Positions 26,201-38,454 of a stretch of DNA of 64,000 nucleotides are shown here, piece after piece. The DNA is taken from contig RPFO01000078.1 of assembly GCA_009746045.1 (NCBI GenBank), forward strand, positions 746,516 through 810,515, in the 5' to 3' direction. Position 1 is the stretch's first letter; every line of letters begins with the position of its first letter. The stretch comes from Mesostigma viride. Taxonomy: Eukaryota > Streptophyta > Mesostigmatophyceae > Mesostigmatales > Mesostigmataceae. Made by a program: the position numbers and the translations under genes. The notes beneath the pieces are model-generated. The model was not told the DNA's origin, ran no database searches, and saw nothing but the letters and a program-made list of their open reading frames with translations.

Positions 26201-27096
26201 GGGAGGGAGGGGAAGCGGGACGAGGTTGGGTGGGACGAATTCTTGTTACCGTTGCGGTTGCCGGCGCTGTTGTTGTTGCTGTCGATGTCGTCCTCGTCGT
26301 CATCATCGCTGGAGGAGGGGATGCCACCTGTGGCGGTGGAGGACGAGGTACTGCTGGTCGCCGGCAAGGGCATACGGTGGTCCGGGTCAAACACCACGAG
26401 CGCCAGCACGCGGCAGAAGAGCGCCAGCTGGCGCGACGAGAACGAGCGGACGAGATCGGGGAAGAAGGGGACGCCCGACAGGCAGTACATGTCCTCCCGG
26501 ACCGCGAGCACCTCTTCGGCGAGGCTGACAGCATTATCAAAGGTGGCACGGTGGGCCATCAGGGAGAACAGGTGGCCGACCACATCAGAGTGGCTGGCCA
26601 GAGACTCCCCGTAGAAAGGGACCGAGAAACACAGCTCGCGCAGGAGGGCCAGGCACTCGTTCACGACGCCCCAAAGCCCGCGCTCGGCGTGGGTCGAGCG
26701 GCCCGGCCGGGTAGGCTCGGGCCAGCTGCTCGAGAAGCGGATCACGCGGAGCAGGATGGCCGGCCCGCCCAGCAGCACGAAGGCCTCGCGGTTTGCCGCG
26801 TGGTGATGCGGGTCGCGCAGCTCGCTGAACCGCTTGCTGATCGTGTGGAGCACGGACGCGCACTGGGAGGGCTTGGGGAAGCTGCACTCGGCCAGCTCCT
26901 GGACCAGAGCGGCGATGCCGTGATGCTCCCGGTCCAGCTGGGAGAAGATGGGCGCGGGGAGGTGGCGGATGGAGCGAATCCCGCGGCCTGTGAGCTGGGC
27001 CTCCCAGCCCGCGCGCATAAGAGACGAGGGGGAGCCATATCTTCCCGATGCCTTGCGAAGCAACACATGACTGCCTGTAGAACCGCAGGGTGGCAT
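18866..27096 (-). CDS. TRPC4AP/DUF3689-family protein with giant low-complexity insertions; one frameshift
   Basis: Homologue of animal TRPC4AP (TRUSS), in animals a substrate receptor of CUL4-DDB1 ubiquitin ligases. The upstream frame (27096-24841) has LTGRGI, VLAVREDMYCLSGVPFFPDL, RQLALFCRVLALVV and VLCALLGGKHRSAV. The downstream frame (to 18866) has ALKIQCLRLIHNF, RFWLTSCVESFLRG, DLLGELIKFNRDAFCAFD, NLVDSNVFLRSV, TQENICVLNTG and NFYSLLRFWRAYYG, all in family order. About 600 residues (Ser/Ala-rich, with a run of 16 His) and about 990 residues of low complexity split the conserved blocks, giving roughly 2,750 residues against about 800 in animals. The frames do not join as written. The downstream frame is open back to the C10 run at 24946-24955 and one extra base there would make one gene, so I read a homopolymer error or a slippage mutation. 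No introns were seen, though GGTACGT at about 18952 could be a donor for a last short exon. Confidence 0.85.
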
Positions 27097-29938
27097 GCTA
27101 CCTCTCTGGGCCGTTTAACAACTACAATCGCTGCTGCTGCGAAATTGTACGATGGAATTTCTAGCTTTCCCTTCCCAGCAACACGGAACCTTAACCCTAC
27201 AAAGAATGACCCTGGCAGCGACCATGTCTCAGAGCTGCCCGAGTCTCATCGCATTCTCCAGCCGTGTCATAGAACCGTAACGCTGCCTAGCCCTACACAC
27301 CGCGTGCTGCTGAATTCACCAAAAGCCCATCACGCGTGCTCCCCAACGTGCCGTGTAAAACATGCCTATGTCGTTACTCGCTACGTACCGCATTTAGGAA
27401 AAAGAAAACGTTAGCTGTCACGCTGCTGGCTGGTTGACTGTAGTTTGGCCCAGATGTGCCGGCGCAATGATGTGAAACAGTGCGGTGGTGTTGGCGCGTC
27501 ATGGGCACCTGGGCAATGGCGTGGGATACGCCATCTTCCCGTTCGTCCATTTATGTACACGATGTGCCCACTTCCCACCTGTCGCCGCCAGCATTTCAAG
27601 CAAATAGTCACAGGACCTGAGCAGCATTTACACCAGCAGTAATTCTGGTTCCTCCGCGTCCCGGGCCTCGGTGCTGCAGCGTGTCAGCAGGCCGGACGTA
27701 ACGGAAACGCGCCGTTGTTGCCTCGTCACCTGCGTCAATTCCACATACAATTACAGGGTTGCCTGGAGGGGAACTGTTCTATTTGAAGCACCTGCGGGCA
27801 GTGGCAGCCAGTAGCATGGAATACATACTGTACAGTACAGTACACAATGACTAAATTGAGAAGGAAAATTGAGAAGGAAAAATTAACTCCTAAATGGGCA
27901 GAAATACTGCCGATGCATCGGCTGTAACTTCACAATTTTGCAAACCAGATGCCATCCAACCCACCCATATCCAATGGCTGTCCTTGGGGGCCAAGCATGT
28001 CCATGAGTTGCCCTTCGGGTTGGTATATCACAACCTTACATATATGCAGGGTAGGCCATGTATAACTGCCGTCAAAGTCAGGGGGGTCAAGACGAGCGTT
28101 TTCATTTTTGGTAGAATGTGCATTTTGAATTATGTTGTAAGAGCTAGGCACCTACCACTTCAGGGATGATAAACAATTAGTTGCTGAACAGTTTGAGCCA
28201 TTGGGGTCATCATTTGGGTGGGTATACCAGCAGTTACACCCAGTACAGCCCATAGGGGTACCGTTGGTAAAAAGCAACCAAGGGGGTAGGAGTGGGCATA
28301 CTACCTACTAATACCTACTAATATGGCCCCCAACCATGCCGCACAATACATTTCCCTTCCACAATGATGGGGAAACATAACTGCATCATCACACTGCCCT
28401 TACATGGCACCTATGTGCAGGTGCCACCTTGTCCATGCATGTAGGTAACGTGGTACGGATACCCTACGCAAGGCATGCATTCTAGGAGGCAGCCACCAAC
28501 AAACTAGTGATTTTAAGCCTATTTCAGCTTGCCCTAGTAAGGATAAACTAGGCCTAAGCTGCTATAGCTTGCCAGGTGATGGCCAGCACACCTGGTGGCA
28601 CATGCTGACAATGGGAAGCTTCTACTCACCGGTTACATGCTTGATGATGCCACAGAGACCAGCCAACTGCCTCACACTCATGCAATATGTGTGTGGGAAA
28701 TGTATAACAAACATATATGGAGGTATTCAAACCCATACAGCCTCTAAAACTTATCACCATCACCCTGTGGCAGGTCAACTGACTGAGGGAAGCATCTAAG
28801 AAGGGTGTTTTAGAAAGGGGCCAGGCCAGGGTCAAGAAAGAGCATGAATAATGCAAAAAGAATGTGCTACACAAGCTAGAACGTATATATAAACGTCAAA
28901 CATCGATAGGAAAACGATGATTAAGCTTTACCAGGCATGGATGGCGTTACCTTGGCCCAGGCGGTGGCCGCAAAATGGCGCATTTCGGAACACCAAAGTT
29001 GTGCAGCATGGTCGCTGGATTCGGCGATTTCTGGCCACCCTTGCACGTTTACGACTACCATGTATCATAAAAAGTACAAAGAAACCAATATATCCTTTAA
29101 AATACGCCGGAAAGGTATTGCTGTCAACGTTTCTATCGTCCGGCCTGATCGCAGTTTTTTCCAGCAAGAACGCTGCCGACACCTATCAAATGGCATTCCC
29201 GCGAACCAAAAATTGGCCTGTATCATCTTTAGGACGTATAAAATCAATTTCCTGAGTTTGGTCAGAAAATTCGAACGAAAACGTAAATGCCATGCGTGGG
29301 CGCAAGCCGCCATGGCCAGGTCGTCGTTTTCCGGAATGCACGTTTTACGTGAAAAAGTACCCTGACCCCTTGTACTTTGACCGGCCAGAACACCTCTATA
29401 ACTTTGTCAGAAGTATGCAAACCCTAGTACCATGCTGTGAGGAAAATTATAAACTTTCGATCTTCTCAGCTAAACTTTTCCTAATTCTCAATAGTTTTCG
29501 CGGCATTTGGTCCCCCGAGAAGGGGCCGACGTGTCGGCTGTAACTCAGTTTTAGGCGGAAAATCGGCAGCCAGACCATTTAGGGGTTAATGTCCATCCGA
29601 CGTGTGCGCTGACGCCCAAGTGCCGACTCGGACGAAATGTTATTTTGTCAAACAGCGCTCGCACAATGTTAAGAACGTGTCGCGGGAGTGATTCCAATTA
29701 ATTAAGCCGTCACAGGCTTCAAAAAAACGTGCAACAGTGTGTGACGCTCACCCTTTTCCTCTATTACGCCGCGTAGTGCCCACAGTGCCTTATAATAGAT
29801 GGGTATGATTTTTCACAGCCCAAAACCAGGCACCGGTAGCACCAGGCCGGGGGCAGTGCAGGTGTTCTCGTCTGCTTGACGTCGCTGCACGAGCGTGCAC
29901 TGTTTGCCCGCGTTAGAAAGGAACAAGAATGCTCGAAG
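27097..29938. other. Divergent intergenic region between the TRPC4AP homologue and the exostosin gene
   Basis: This 2.8 kb must hold the start regions of two genes that point away from each other. It contains GTACAGTACAGTACAC at about 27830 and two near-identical phrases AAATTGAGAAGGAAAA at about 27850. Frames at 28917-29365 are short and show no family resemblance. I cannot place a TATA box or a start site. Confidence 0.5.
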
Positions 29939-32900
29939 ATGCACCCCGCAACGCAGCGAATTCGTCTTGCCGTCTTTGTCGTCAGCGTACTCTCGACGCT
30001 ATCCATCATACAGCGCTTTCAGATTTGGCAGCTGCAAACATCTCTCGAGGCACTAACTCATACCAGATGCGGTCAAGACGTCAGTCGCGCGGCCCAATCG
30101 GCCCCTCATGGTTCAGCTTCGTCATTTGCTGAGGAGTCGTCCCAGTCTAGGAGCGGCCTGTTTTTGGAGGCCGCGGCCGCGGCCGTGGATGGCCAAGGAG
30201 GCTTAAATTCTTCCAGCCAAGCCTTTTCCCCCGAGCAATCTGAACTCAACAACCTGGCAAGGGAACGCCCCTCTCCCCTTGCACGAGCAGTGCCGGCTCA
30301 CTTGTCCGACTTCATCACGGAGACGCTCGCGGCATGGGTTATGCCCTTGAAAGACTGTGTCCCTGCCTGCGTGGATGGCGTCTGCAATCGGGACACGGGG
30401 TTGTGCGACTGCCCGCCTGGCAAGGAGGGCCCACTGTGCGAGAACGTGACGTGGCACGGCCTCCCCGCGTGCTCCCTAAAGGACATGAACGAGCAGGTAG
30501 GGGCCCTGAAGCTGCATCCCGCTCATCTACGCAGACTACACAGATCAATGGCGCAACCGGCTCATGTAGACAGTGATAGAGGCCAACGCTCGCGAAGATA
30601 ATGACATATAGGCCGGCAGTGAGACAATGGCCGTGTGCACGATGGCGTGGTATACCGCATTGTGGTGTCTACTGTCGAAGACGATGGCAAAGTGTATATT
30701 GTATTTTGAGAAGTGAACCCATAACTGGTCACTGCGTTGCGCATTGTGAATTGTTATCCGTGATTTGCAGTTCATAATTTGTTATTTGTGGTTTGTGTAT
30801 CGTGCATCAGTCACTTGGCATCTTGCGTAGGGCACCGTGCATTGTGCGGTCGAGGTGTGGAGCCCCATCCTCTCGTGCTAACTGCTATAATGAGGCAGAG
30901 TGACCCTGCATGCTCACAGCTAAAACGAGGGAAAGTGACACTGTAGGAAGGGGGCACTCGTGCGAGGCATCGGGATGTAGTGTGGCTCACAGGAGACCCC
31001 CCTTTGCGATCCAACCGGGTAAACATGCCTGCCCCTACAATGGCTGCGTTTGCAAGTAAAAGAGTTGACCAAACAAACAATAGTTTGGGTTTACCAAACA
31101 ATCGTTAGGTAGCCAAACAAACAATAGTTTGGGTTTACCAAACAATCGTTAGGTAGCCAAACAAACAATAGTTTGGGTTTACCAAACAATCGTTAGGTAG
31201 CCAAACAAACAATAGTTTGGGTTTACCAAACAATCGTTAGGTAGCCAAACAAACAATAGTTTGGGTTTACCAAACAATCGTTAGGTAGCCAAACAAACAA
31301 TAGTTTGGGGTACCAAACAATCGTTAGGTAGCCAAACAAACAATAGTTTGGGTTTACCAAACAATCGTTAGGTAGCCAAACAAACAATAGTTTGGGTTTA
31401 CCAAACAATCGTTAGGTAGCCAAACAAACAATAGTTTGGGTTCACCAAACAATCGTTAGGTAGCCAAACAAACAATAGTTTGGGTTTACCAAACAATCGT
31501 TAGGTAGCCAAGGCGGCCATGGGGCATCGCTGACACATTCCCTCAGATGTGGGCGGCATGTAAATGTGGTTTGAGCTCAATGCGTTCCTTGTGGCCCAGA
31601 TGCCAGCGTCAGCACCCAAGTGCGTGGCATGCAGCCAATGGCCCTGCCCTAGAAGAAGGCAAAGAAGTAGAGGAGAGAAGGAGGAAGAGAGTGAGAGTGA
31701 GGTACGCACACACATCGAGTGAGTGGGGTCACCCACATCACCCGGGTCAGGTGACTGCCAGGTTTGCAGAGAATGGTGCGCTAGCATAATCAACGAGGCA
31801 ACCAGTGCAGGCCAGTTTTGATTTATATAACGCACACTGTTGTGTAGCTTATATGCACGCATCCACATGTGGCGGTCTTGCACATGGATACGCACCTTGC
31901 CCTCACCTCCTCCCACCTCGCCGCGCCCATTACCCCCCTGGCCACAACAAGTATGTCCCTAAAGCCACGTCCTTTAAGCCGTAGCGCGTGCCCCTTGCCC
32001 CCTTTCGGCCCCCCTCCCTGCCCCCCCACATTGCCGGCCGGGACCTGGTCGCCCCCCACTTGCACCCTGGGTGCGCCCTGGCCCTGGCGCTTTAAAATTG
32101 GAATCCCCTGCCCTCATCACATCCGGATGCGGCGGGGCTGGGACTAGCGAGTTGATACCATATAACCTTGATTTGGCTTTTTAAACGGTTGGACTATGGC
32201 CATCCCATTGGCAATTGGCTTATCGCTCCCAGGGCGTGCGCCGGCCGTGGGCCAGCTGTCGCGGCGAGCTGCCGCTGTCATCATGCCCCAACTTTTGCTC
32301 CCGTCGGGGGTACTGCAACCGCACGTTGGAGCATCTGGAGCCTCCAAGTAATAATATCAACGATAAGGGTGGTGGGGATGAGAGCGGCATTGATGACGAT
32401 GATGACATGGATGGCATCGAGAAGGAGGAGGACGTAGAAGATGGCCATGAAGGCCGCGAGGGCAAGACTGGGGGTGGTGCGAGCAAGGGGAAGGATTGGT
32501 ACACGCCCCCCCCCAAGGGCCGCTGCATATGCAACGCGTGCTCCCTGGGGGACAGCTGCGAGGATTACCGGCCCGAGTACTGCTGCTTCCCAGGGTGCCA
32601 ACCGCCGAGAGGTGAGAGCTTGGTGGGGTGGTCGTGGTGGTTTCTTTGTAGACATGGTCTGGAGTGGCGATTGTCGGCGTGGGCGTTTGGTGGTGGTGGT
32701 AATGTGCTGGGGTTGGTAGGCATGGCGTGCGCCTGCGGTTGGGGTAGGCATGGGAACCTCGATGCCGTTACGGGACATGCGCTGTCAACCATGGCAGCTA
32801 CCATATAGCAAGCATATGGCAAACATATAGCGAGCTTATACACTGCTACGTGGTAGTCCATGTATCATAAATGATATGCATTTTCTGATTGATCACGTGC

Positions 32901-35900
32901 ATCGATTGGGAAATTGGGGCCCTAGCCGTGTGTCCAAGTGCCCCATGTAAACGGAAGGTTGTGGGGAGTTGTGGATGATGTTGTGAAAGAGGACCCCAGA
33001 CATGTGTACTAGTTATCATGAAGCACTATAGTATTCGCGGGAGCATAGTGAAGCATGTCCGAACTGGCATGCCTGCAGGGTGCTATGCGACCATCCAAAA
33101 GTACCGTTGCGTCTAATGAACCAAATGCCTTGTACTACTAGCACCCAGGGCCCCCAGCACTTGACTCAATAACTGCAACCGAGTCTTGACCTACCAAGTC
33201 TTGTTGCACGCCCGCAGGCACGTGCGACCGCGGGTTCTGCCGCTGCCGGCCCGGCTACTGGGGCGTCGACTGCACGCTCTCCCACGATGCTAGCGCACGT
33301 CACAGCCGCTACCGCCCCTTGGCCGACTGGCCGTCCGATGAGGAGTACTCGACCATCCGCGCTCGAATTGAGGCGGGTGCCGCCGCCTTCAATATGGCTC
33401 GCAAGGACGGCCCCCCCATCGTGCGGAGGAGCCGTCGGCAGGTGATACCCCCTGTCCTCTTGGGGGGGAACGTGGGGCCGGCGGCGGGGGTTGCCGCGGG
33501 TGCGAATGGCAGCAGTAATGGCAGCGAGGCGGCGGCGGTCCCACCCTTGCACCCGGCACGCGGCATCTCGCCGCGCATCTATGTGTACCCGCTCCCAGCC
33601 GCGCTCACGCTCCACAAGTTCCAGGCACGTGAGGGTGCTATTCATTTATTCATAAGTAAACATGTATACTAGTGTATTATATTGTTGCCTATGATCGCTA
33701 TTTAATGACGCTCCACAAGTTCCCGGCACGTGGCACGTTGATAAGTTTTTACTATATAGTTATACCATTACTTATTTTAAATCTTTGATCTGATTGTCTC
33801 TAACCCCGCCTCCTGCCAGCCACACTCACGCTCCACAAGTTTTTAAATATGTGTGTGTGACTGGTCATAAATCTACTCTCCATAGTCAATTCCTTTCTTC
33901 GCTCCACAAGTTCCAGGCACGTAAAGGTATAAATTATGTATCAAGCAGACAACTAGCTAATGATACCTTTGCTGTCTGTAGTTGTGAATCTACGACGCTA
34001 CATAAGTTCCAGGCACTTGGGCACGTTGATTCCCATGCAATACTTCTCTATAGATATGCTAGATATGTCCTGTCTACATAATATACTACAATTTATTTTT
34101 TCTGATGGTCTCAAAAGCCCCCTCCTGCTGGCCGCGCTGGCGCCGCCCAAGTTCCAGGCACGTGAAGGTATACCACGTTTCACTAACTCCACCTCGCTGA
34201 TTCTCTGCAAACTCCATGACTATAATGATGGTGTTTCCCCAAGTTCCGTCCTCGTGACACGACTGTCGCGGTGACCTTGTTTTGCCAACGATGTTTTATG
34301 GAATTGTTATCAATTAGCTGAGCCCTGAACTCTGCATCCGTCTTTAATGTTGGATGCCAAGCCATCGGCTGCTGTGCATATTTGACACTTTTTGTGATTT
34401 TGTGTGGGCTGTTGCACAAAGACTCACGCAAACACACATCTTGGCTGTCTTTTTTCTTCATTCCCTCCCCCTATGTCCTCGTCTCCACAGACGTATCTTC
34501 CATCGCCCAGATGTGGCCCCTCTATTCCCCTTGCCTCCTCCCCCTTGTGAACTATCCTGCTTGTGTTACGTAGCCTCTGCCCCCCCCGCCCCCCCTCCCA
34601 TTACCCCCCCCCCCCATCCCCCCACCCACCCCCCACCCCCCACCCACCCCCCACCCCCACCCACCCCCCACCCCACCCACCCCACCCACCACCCACCCAC
34701 CCACCCACCCACCACCCACCCACCCACCCACCCACCCACCACCCACCCACCCACCCACCCACCCACCCACCCACCCACCCACCCACCCACCCACCCACCC
34801 ACCCACCCACCACCCACCCACCCACCCACCCACCCACCCACCCACCCGCCCCCCACCCACCCGCCCCCCACCCCACCCCACCCCCCGCCCCCACCCCACC
34901 CGTCCACCCGTCCACCCACAGCCCCCCCACCCCACCCCCCATGCCCACACCCACCCACAGCCACCCCCACCTCCCCTAAGACATCCTGCGAAGATCAAGG
35001 CAAGAGCGTAACTGCAGATTTTTCGCCACCACACACTGACATCAACACTTCTTTGTTGTACCTCTCTTTCCTCCCTCCCTCCCCCCCATCCGCCACGCAC
35101 ACATCCCCCTCCCCCCCATCTGCTCCCTCTCCCTCTTCCTTCCTCTCTCTTCCTTCCTCTCTCTTCCTTCCTCTCTCTTCCTTCCTCTCTCTTCCTTCCT
35201 CTCTCTTCCTTCCCCTCTCTTCCTTCCCCTCTCTTCCTTCCTCTCTCTTCCTTCCTCTCTCTTCCTTCCTCTCTCTTGCTTCCTCTCTCTTCCTTCCTCT
35301 CTCTTCCTTCCTCTCTCTTCCTTCCTCTCTCTTCCTTCCTCTCTCTTCCTTCCTCTCATGCCCCACCCAGTGGCCGAGCGATCGCGTGCTAATGGGCCAC
35401 GGCCGCAGCGACCTCTACATCACCGACCGCCTCTTCCATCGGTCGCTCATGGCCAGCCGCTACCGCGTGGACGACCCCCGCATCGCGCAGCTCTTCTACG
35501 TGCCCGTGTGGTTCCCCTTTGGGCCCTGGGGCCCCTGGAACACCAGCTACGAGCCTGCTCTCGAGCACATACAGATGCACTACCCGTTCTGGGCGCGGCG
35601 CGGCGGGCGCGACCACTTGTTCTTCGCTCATCAGGACACGGGGTCATGTGCCGCACCCGAGGAGTTTGTCGGGGGCTCCCTGTTTATAACCCTCTGGGGG
35701 GGAAGGACAAATATCAACGGGCGCAGGCTGCCAGGGTGCTTCCAGGAGGGCACGGTGGGACAGGCAAGTCGGCCCGCGCTGCAGCCCTGGTTGATCGGGG
35801 GGAGGACGTACGACGGCACGATGAGGCTGAGGGAGCGAGGGCTTGGGTTGGTGGGCCCCGGTGGGGGGGAAACTGGTCAAGGCCTTGCTGTGGGCAGTAG

Positions 35901-38454
35901 CGTAGGGATGAATAATAAGAATCTTGGGGGTGGGGGTGGGGGTGGGGGTATCAATGCAGGCGGGGGTGGTGATGGTAGTAATGCTGGCGGCGACTCCTTC
36001 GGAATCGTGCCCTCAGGGACCGGCGATCCGATCGGTATGGGGACAGGATTAGGGAGTGGGAGCCCAGCCAAGCTGCTGCGGCAGGTGGTGGCGCCGCCGG
36101 CATTGTGGTACGACCTGGCGCGCTCCCCGATGGTGCCCATGGAGTATCGTGACGAGGCCGAGTGGGAGGAGATGCGGCAGGAGGCCCGCAGCCACGGGGC
36201 GGAGCAGTGGGAGGTCCGTGGCGTACGCAAGAAGCGGGTGTTCTTCGCGGGGCGAATATGCTGGCACCGCCAGATGGCGCACGCGCAGCCCGCGCCCAAG
36301 GAGCGGGGGCCGTGTGACAACGACACCTACTACGAGGCGTGAGTGACATGTTTTTGTGTACGATGCGTGAGCAATGGAGAGCGGTGCCACACGGGGTTGT
36401 TTCATTATGTCGACCGTTTCAATGTCCGAGTCACATATCAGGAAGCACGAGTTTTTCATCTACTTCTTTCGCTAAGTGTTTGAGATAACACAAAGTGAAT
36501 TTCGTAAAGTTTCAAATTTTGTGTGTAACTTTGATTATATGTGATGATGATGACGACGACGACGACGACCAGGAGGAGGAGGAGGAGGAGGAGGAGGAGG
36601 AGGAGGAGGAGGAGGAGGAGGAGGAGGAGGAGGAGGAGGAGGAGGAGGAGGAGGAGGAGGAGGAGGAGGAGGAGGAGGAGGAGGAGGAGGAGGAGGAGGA
36701 GGAGGAGGAGGAGGATGATGATGATGATACTCTCAGTATAGTGATGATCTATAATAAGGATACTCTTAATGGCATGATGATATATTACTACGATGATGTT
36801 ACTCATGTAATTGCTTATATGACGCCTCCTACAAGGCATGCGTGTTGTCGCGCTTGCGATGTTGGTAAGGGTGTATGCCTTCTGGGAAGAGCTTGCGTTG
36901 GAGGTATGCGTTCTGTGGCTTGTGTGCTTCTGGGCGCATGCCATGAGGCAGGAGGCAGGAGGCAAGATCAGGAGTATCTTTCCCATGGCGGACAGGTCTT
37001 GGTGCGTGCTGTGGTTGGAGTGCTTGACCAGCAGGGCCTAAGGGCTTGGCAAGTACGAGGGGGCATGATTTGTGGAGGGAAAACTATGAACGAACGACCT
37101 GCATGTTTTTTGCTCTGTTATGTCATTGCACCGGTGATGAGATACTTTTTCTTTGGTACTGTGATGTCAGACACTTTGTTTTGGTTCTGTGATGTCAAGC
37201 ACTTCCTAGAAGGTGGGATGGTTGCGCCCAGAGCAACCCAGCTGGAATGCTTGTCACGATTGTTTGATTGATTTGGATTGTGAAAATGCTGTGATGACGT
37301 GTTGTCGAGCTCTTCATAGGTGACCCTCTTAAGTTGCGATGTGTCGCAACACGATAGCTGAAAAGTAGTCGATGGGTAACAAAGTTTGTACCTATACATC
37401 AACACTCCAACCACCCCCATTCAACCACATCAAGAAGCTGTAGCCTCTGTGCTTCCATTTCTGCTTGTCACATCATCCCCTCTCCAAGTGAGATGATGGC
37501 TATGTACAGGTGGGCTCCCATGCTCCGCGCGTGGTAATTGTAATTATAGTAGGTTGAGATGATTGTAATTATAGTAGTAAAAGGTTATTGTAATTATTGT
37601 AGTATAAGATGATTGCAATCATAGTAGTATAAGATAACAGCAGGCCCGGGCTACCGTGGTCTGGATTTCTGACCTGCGCCGGTTGTCTAATGGATTTCAC
37701 CGTCACTATAGTATATAGTATTGCCATGCCTGCCTTGTCTCATGGATATAAGTGTCTTTCTTGTCACTATCCTTGCCTCTGCGCCCATACCTCGGAACAA
37801 GGGTAAGAAACTCTCATCAATGATGTTTGAAACTCTAACTGTGCTGTTTCCCCTGCCCATCACTACCACCTCGGGGTCCCCGCCCCCGACAGCTATTCGT
37901 TCGGCGTGCGCAAGCAGTTCTACGACCTCTACCGCCACCACCCGTCCTTCCTCATCCTGGACATCGGCGTGCCTGCGACCAGCCGACGTGACCACTGGCA
38001 GCGGTCAAACGGAATGCTCACCTCCACCTTCTGCTTCAGCCCACATGGGATAGGGTGGGGTGTCCGCGTCTACGAGGCCGTCGTTGCCGGCTGCATCCCC
38101 ATCGTGATCATGGACGATGGGGTCAACCCGCCCGTCGAGCTGGCGTTCGAGGAGATCATCCCCTGGGATGACTTCGCGGTCCGGCTCCCTAGGGCAGATA
38201 TAAATAGAATTCCGGAGCTCGTCCTTGACATGCCCGACGCCGAGGTGGCGGCGCGGCAGAAAGCGATGGCGCAGCATTGGCGGCGGCTAGTCTGGAACAA
38301 CAACGCCCGATGGCCTCCGGCGATGCGATTTAAGGGGAGCCGGGGTGGAGGGGTGGGAGGGGTCGAGCAGGGGGGGGACCCACCGGACGCGTTTGAGAGC
38401 ATCATGGAGGTGATCCGGCTGCGGTTTCAGGCGCTGGGCGGTCTGGACCGGTGA
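29939..38454 (+). CDS. EGF-like/exostosin (GT47) type II membrane glycosyltransferase, five exons
   Basis: Probable Golgi glycosyltransferase of family GT47. The exons I propose are 29939-30496, 32233-32611, 33218-33624, 35371-36338 and 37893-38454 (957 residues). Phases match at every junction: 0, 1, 0, 2. A signal anchor lies at about residues 8-28. EGF-like modules start at C140 (CVPACVDGVC), in exon 2 (CPNFCSRRGYC, interrupted by an acidic insert) and at the start of exon 3 (GTCDRGFCRCRPGYWGVDC). The exostosin domain begins at PRIYVYPLP and continues with DPRIAQLFYVPVW, ALEHIQMHYPFWARRGGRDH, CFSPHGIGWGVRVYEAVVAG and CIPIVIMDD. A Gly/Asn-rich insert sits in exon 4. The weak point is the exon 3 donor: only a GC donor (CAG then GCACGT) keeps phase with the acceptor at 35370; the GT donors nearby would need another exon. 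The ATG at 29939 is chosen because it precedes the membrane anchor. Confidence 0.85.
31068..31509. repeat. 44-bp minisatellite, about 10 copies, in exostosin intron 1
   Basis: The unit begins AAACAAACAATAGTTTGGG and ends ATCGTTAGGTAGCC. The copies are almost identical; one (about 31291) has lost bases at GGGGTACC and one (about 31441) reads GGTTCACC. Each unit contains CCAAAC and GTTTGG words that could pair with each other. Confidence 0.95.
33602..34175 (+). repeat. Five degenerate copies of the exon 3 edge and splice donor inside exostosin intron 3
   Basis: The true exon edge reads CTCCACAAGTTCCAGGCACG followed by TGAGGG. Related copies occur at about 33711, 33829, 33900, 33995 and 34138. 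The third and sixth also keep the upstream exon text (CCAGCCACACTCACGCTCCA; GGCCGCGCTGGCGCCGCCCA). Some end in better donors than the true edge (GTGAAG then GTATAC at about 34164). They may act as decoy or alternative donors, or be relics of repeated duplication. Confidence 0.8.
34595..34960. repeat. (CCCA)n and (CCCCCAC)n low-complexity tract in exostosin intron 3
   Basis: A run of CCCACCCA words with CCCCCC interruptions. The poly-(HPPT) frames on + and the Gly/Trp/Val-rich frames on - are repeat translations. Confidence 0.95.
35050..35360. repeat. CTCTCTTCCTTC repeat forming a 320-bp pyrimidine tract before an acceptor
   Basis: About 20 copies of a 12-base unit, CTCTCTTCCTTC, with a few single-base variants. 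The tract ends 10 bases before the CAG acceptor of exostosin exon 4 at 35370, so in practice it forms an outsized polypyrimidine tract on the transcript strand. Confidence 0.9.
36541..36730. repeat. (GAT)n, (GAC)n, (AGG)n microsatellite in exostosin intron 4
   Basis: Short GAT and GAC runs frame an uninterrupted AGG run at about 36571-36712. The poly-Glu and poly-Arg frames are repeat translations; the true exon ended at 36338. Confidence 0.95.
37620..37690 (+). mobile_element. Penelope-like 3' terminal module, isolated copy in exostosin intron 4
   Basis: GATAACAGCAGGCCCGGGCT and, further on, TTTCTGACCTGCGCCGGTTG match the last 75 bases of the Penelope-like element (GATAACGGCAGGCTCGAGCT and TTTCTGGCCTGCGCTGGTTG). 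The GCAGG and CCTGC words that could pair are kept. No other part of the element is present. Confidence 0.7.

Noticed and set aside
28917-29365. Overlapping 112- and 142-codon frames upstream of the exostosin gene
   Set aside because: Unrelated peptides in two frames, no motif or family resemblance, AT-rich unlike the genes here.
30602-32232. Continuation of exostosin exon 1 beyond 30496 to the stop near 30601
   Set aside because: Joining at the GTAGGG donor keeps phase with the EGF-bearing exon 2; reading through gives an unrelated tail.
34354-35370. N-terminal half of the 662-codon frame before exostosin exon 4
   Set aside because: It reads through CCCA and TTCC repeats; the family homology starts only at 35371, right after an acceptor.
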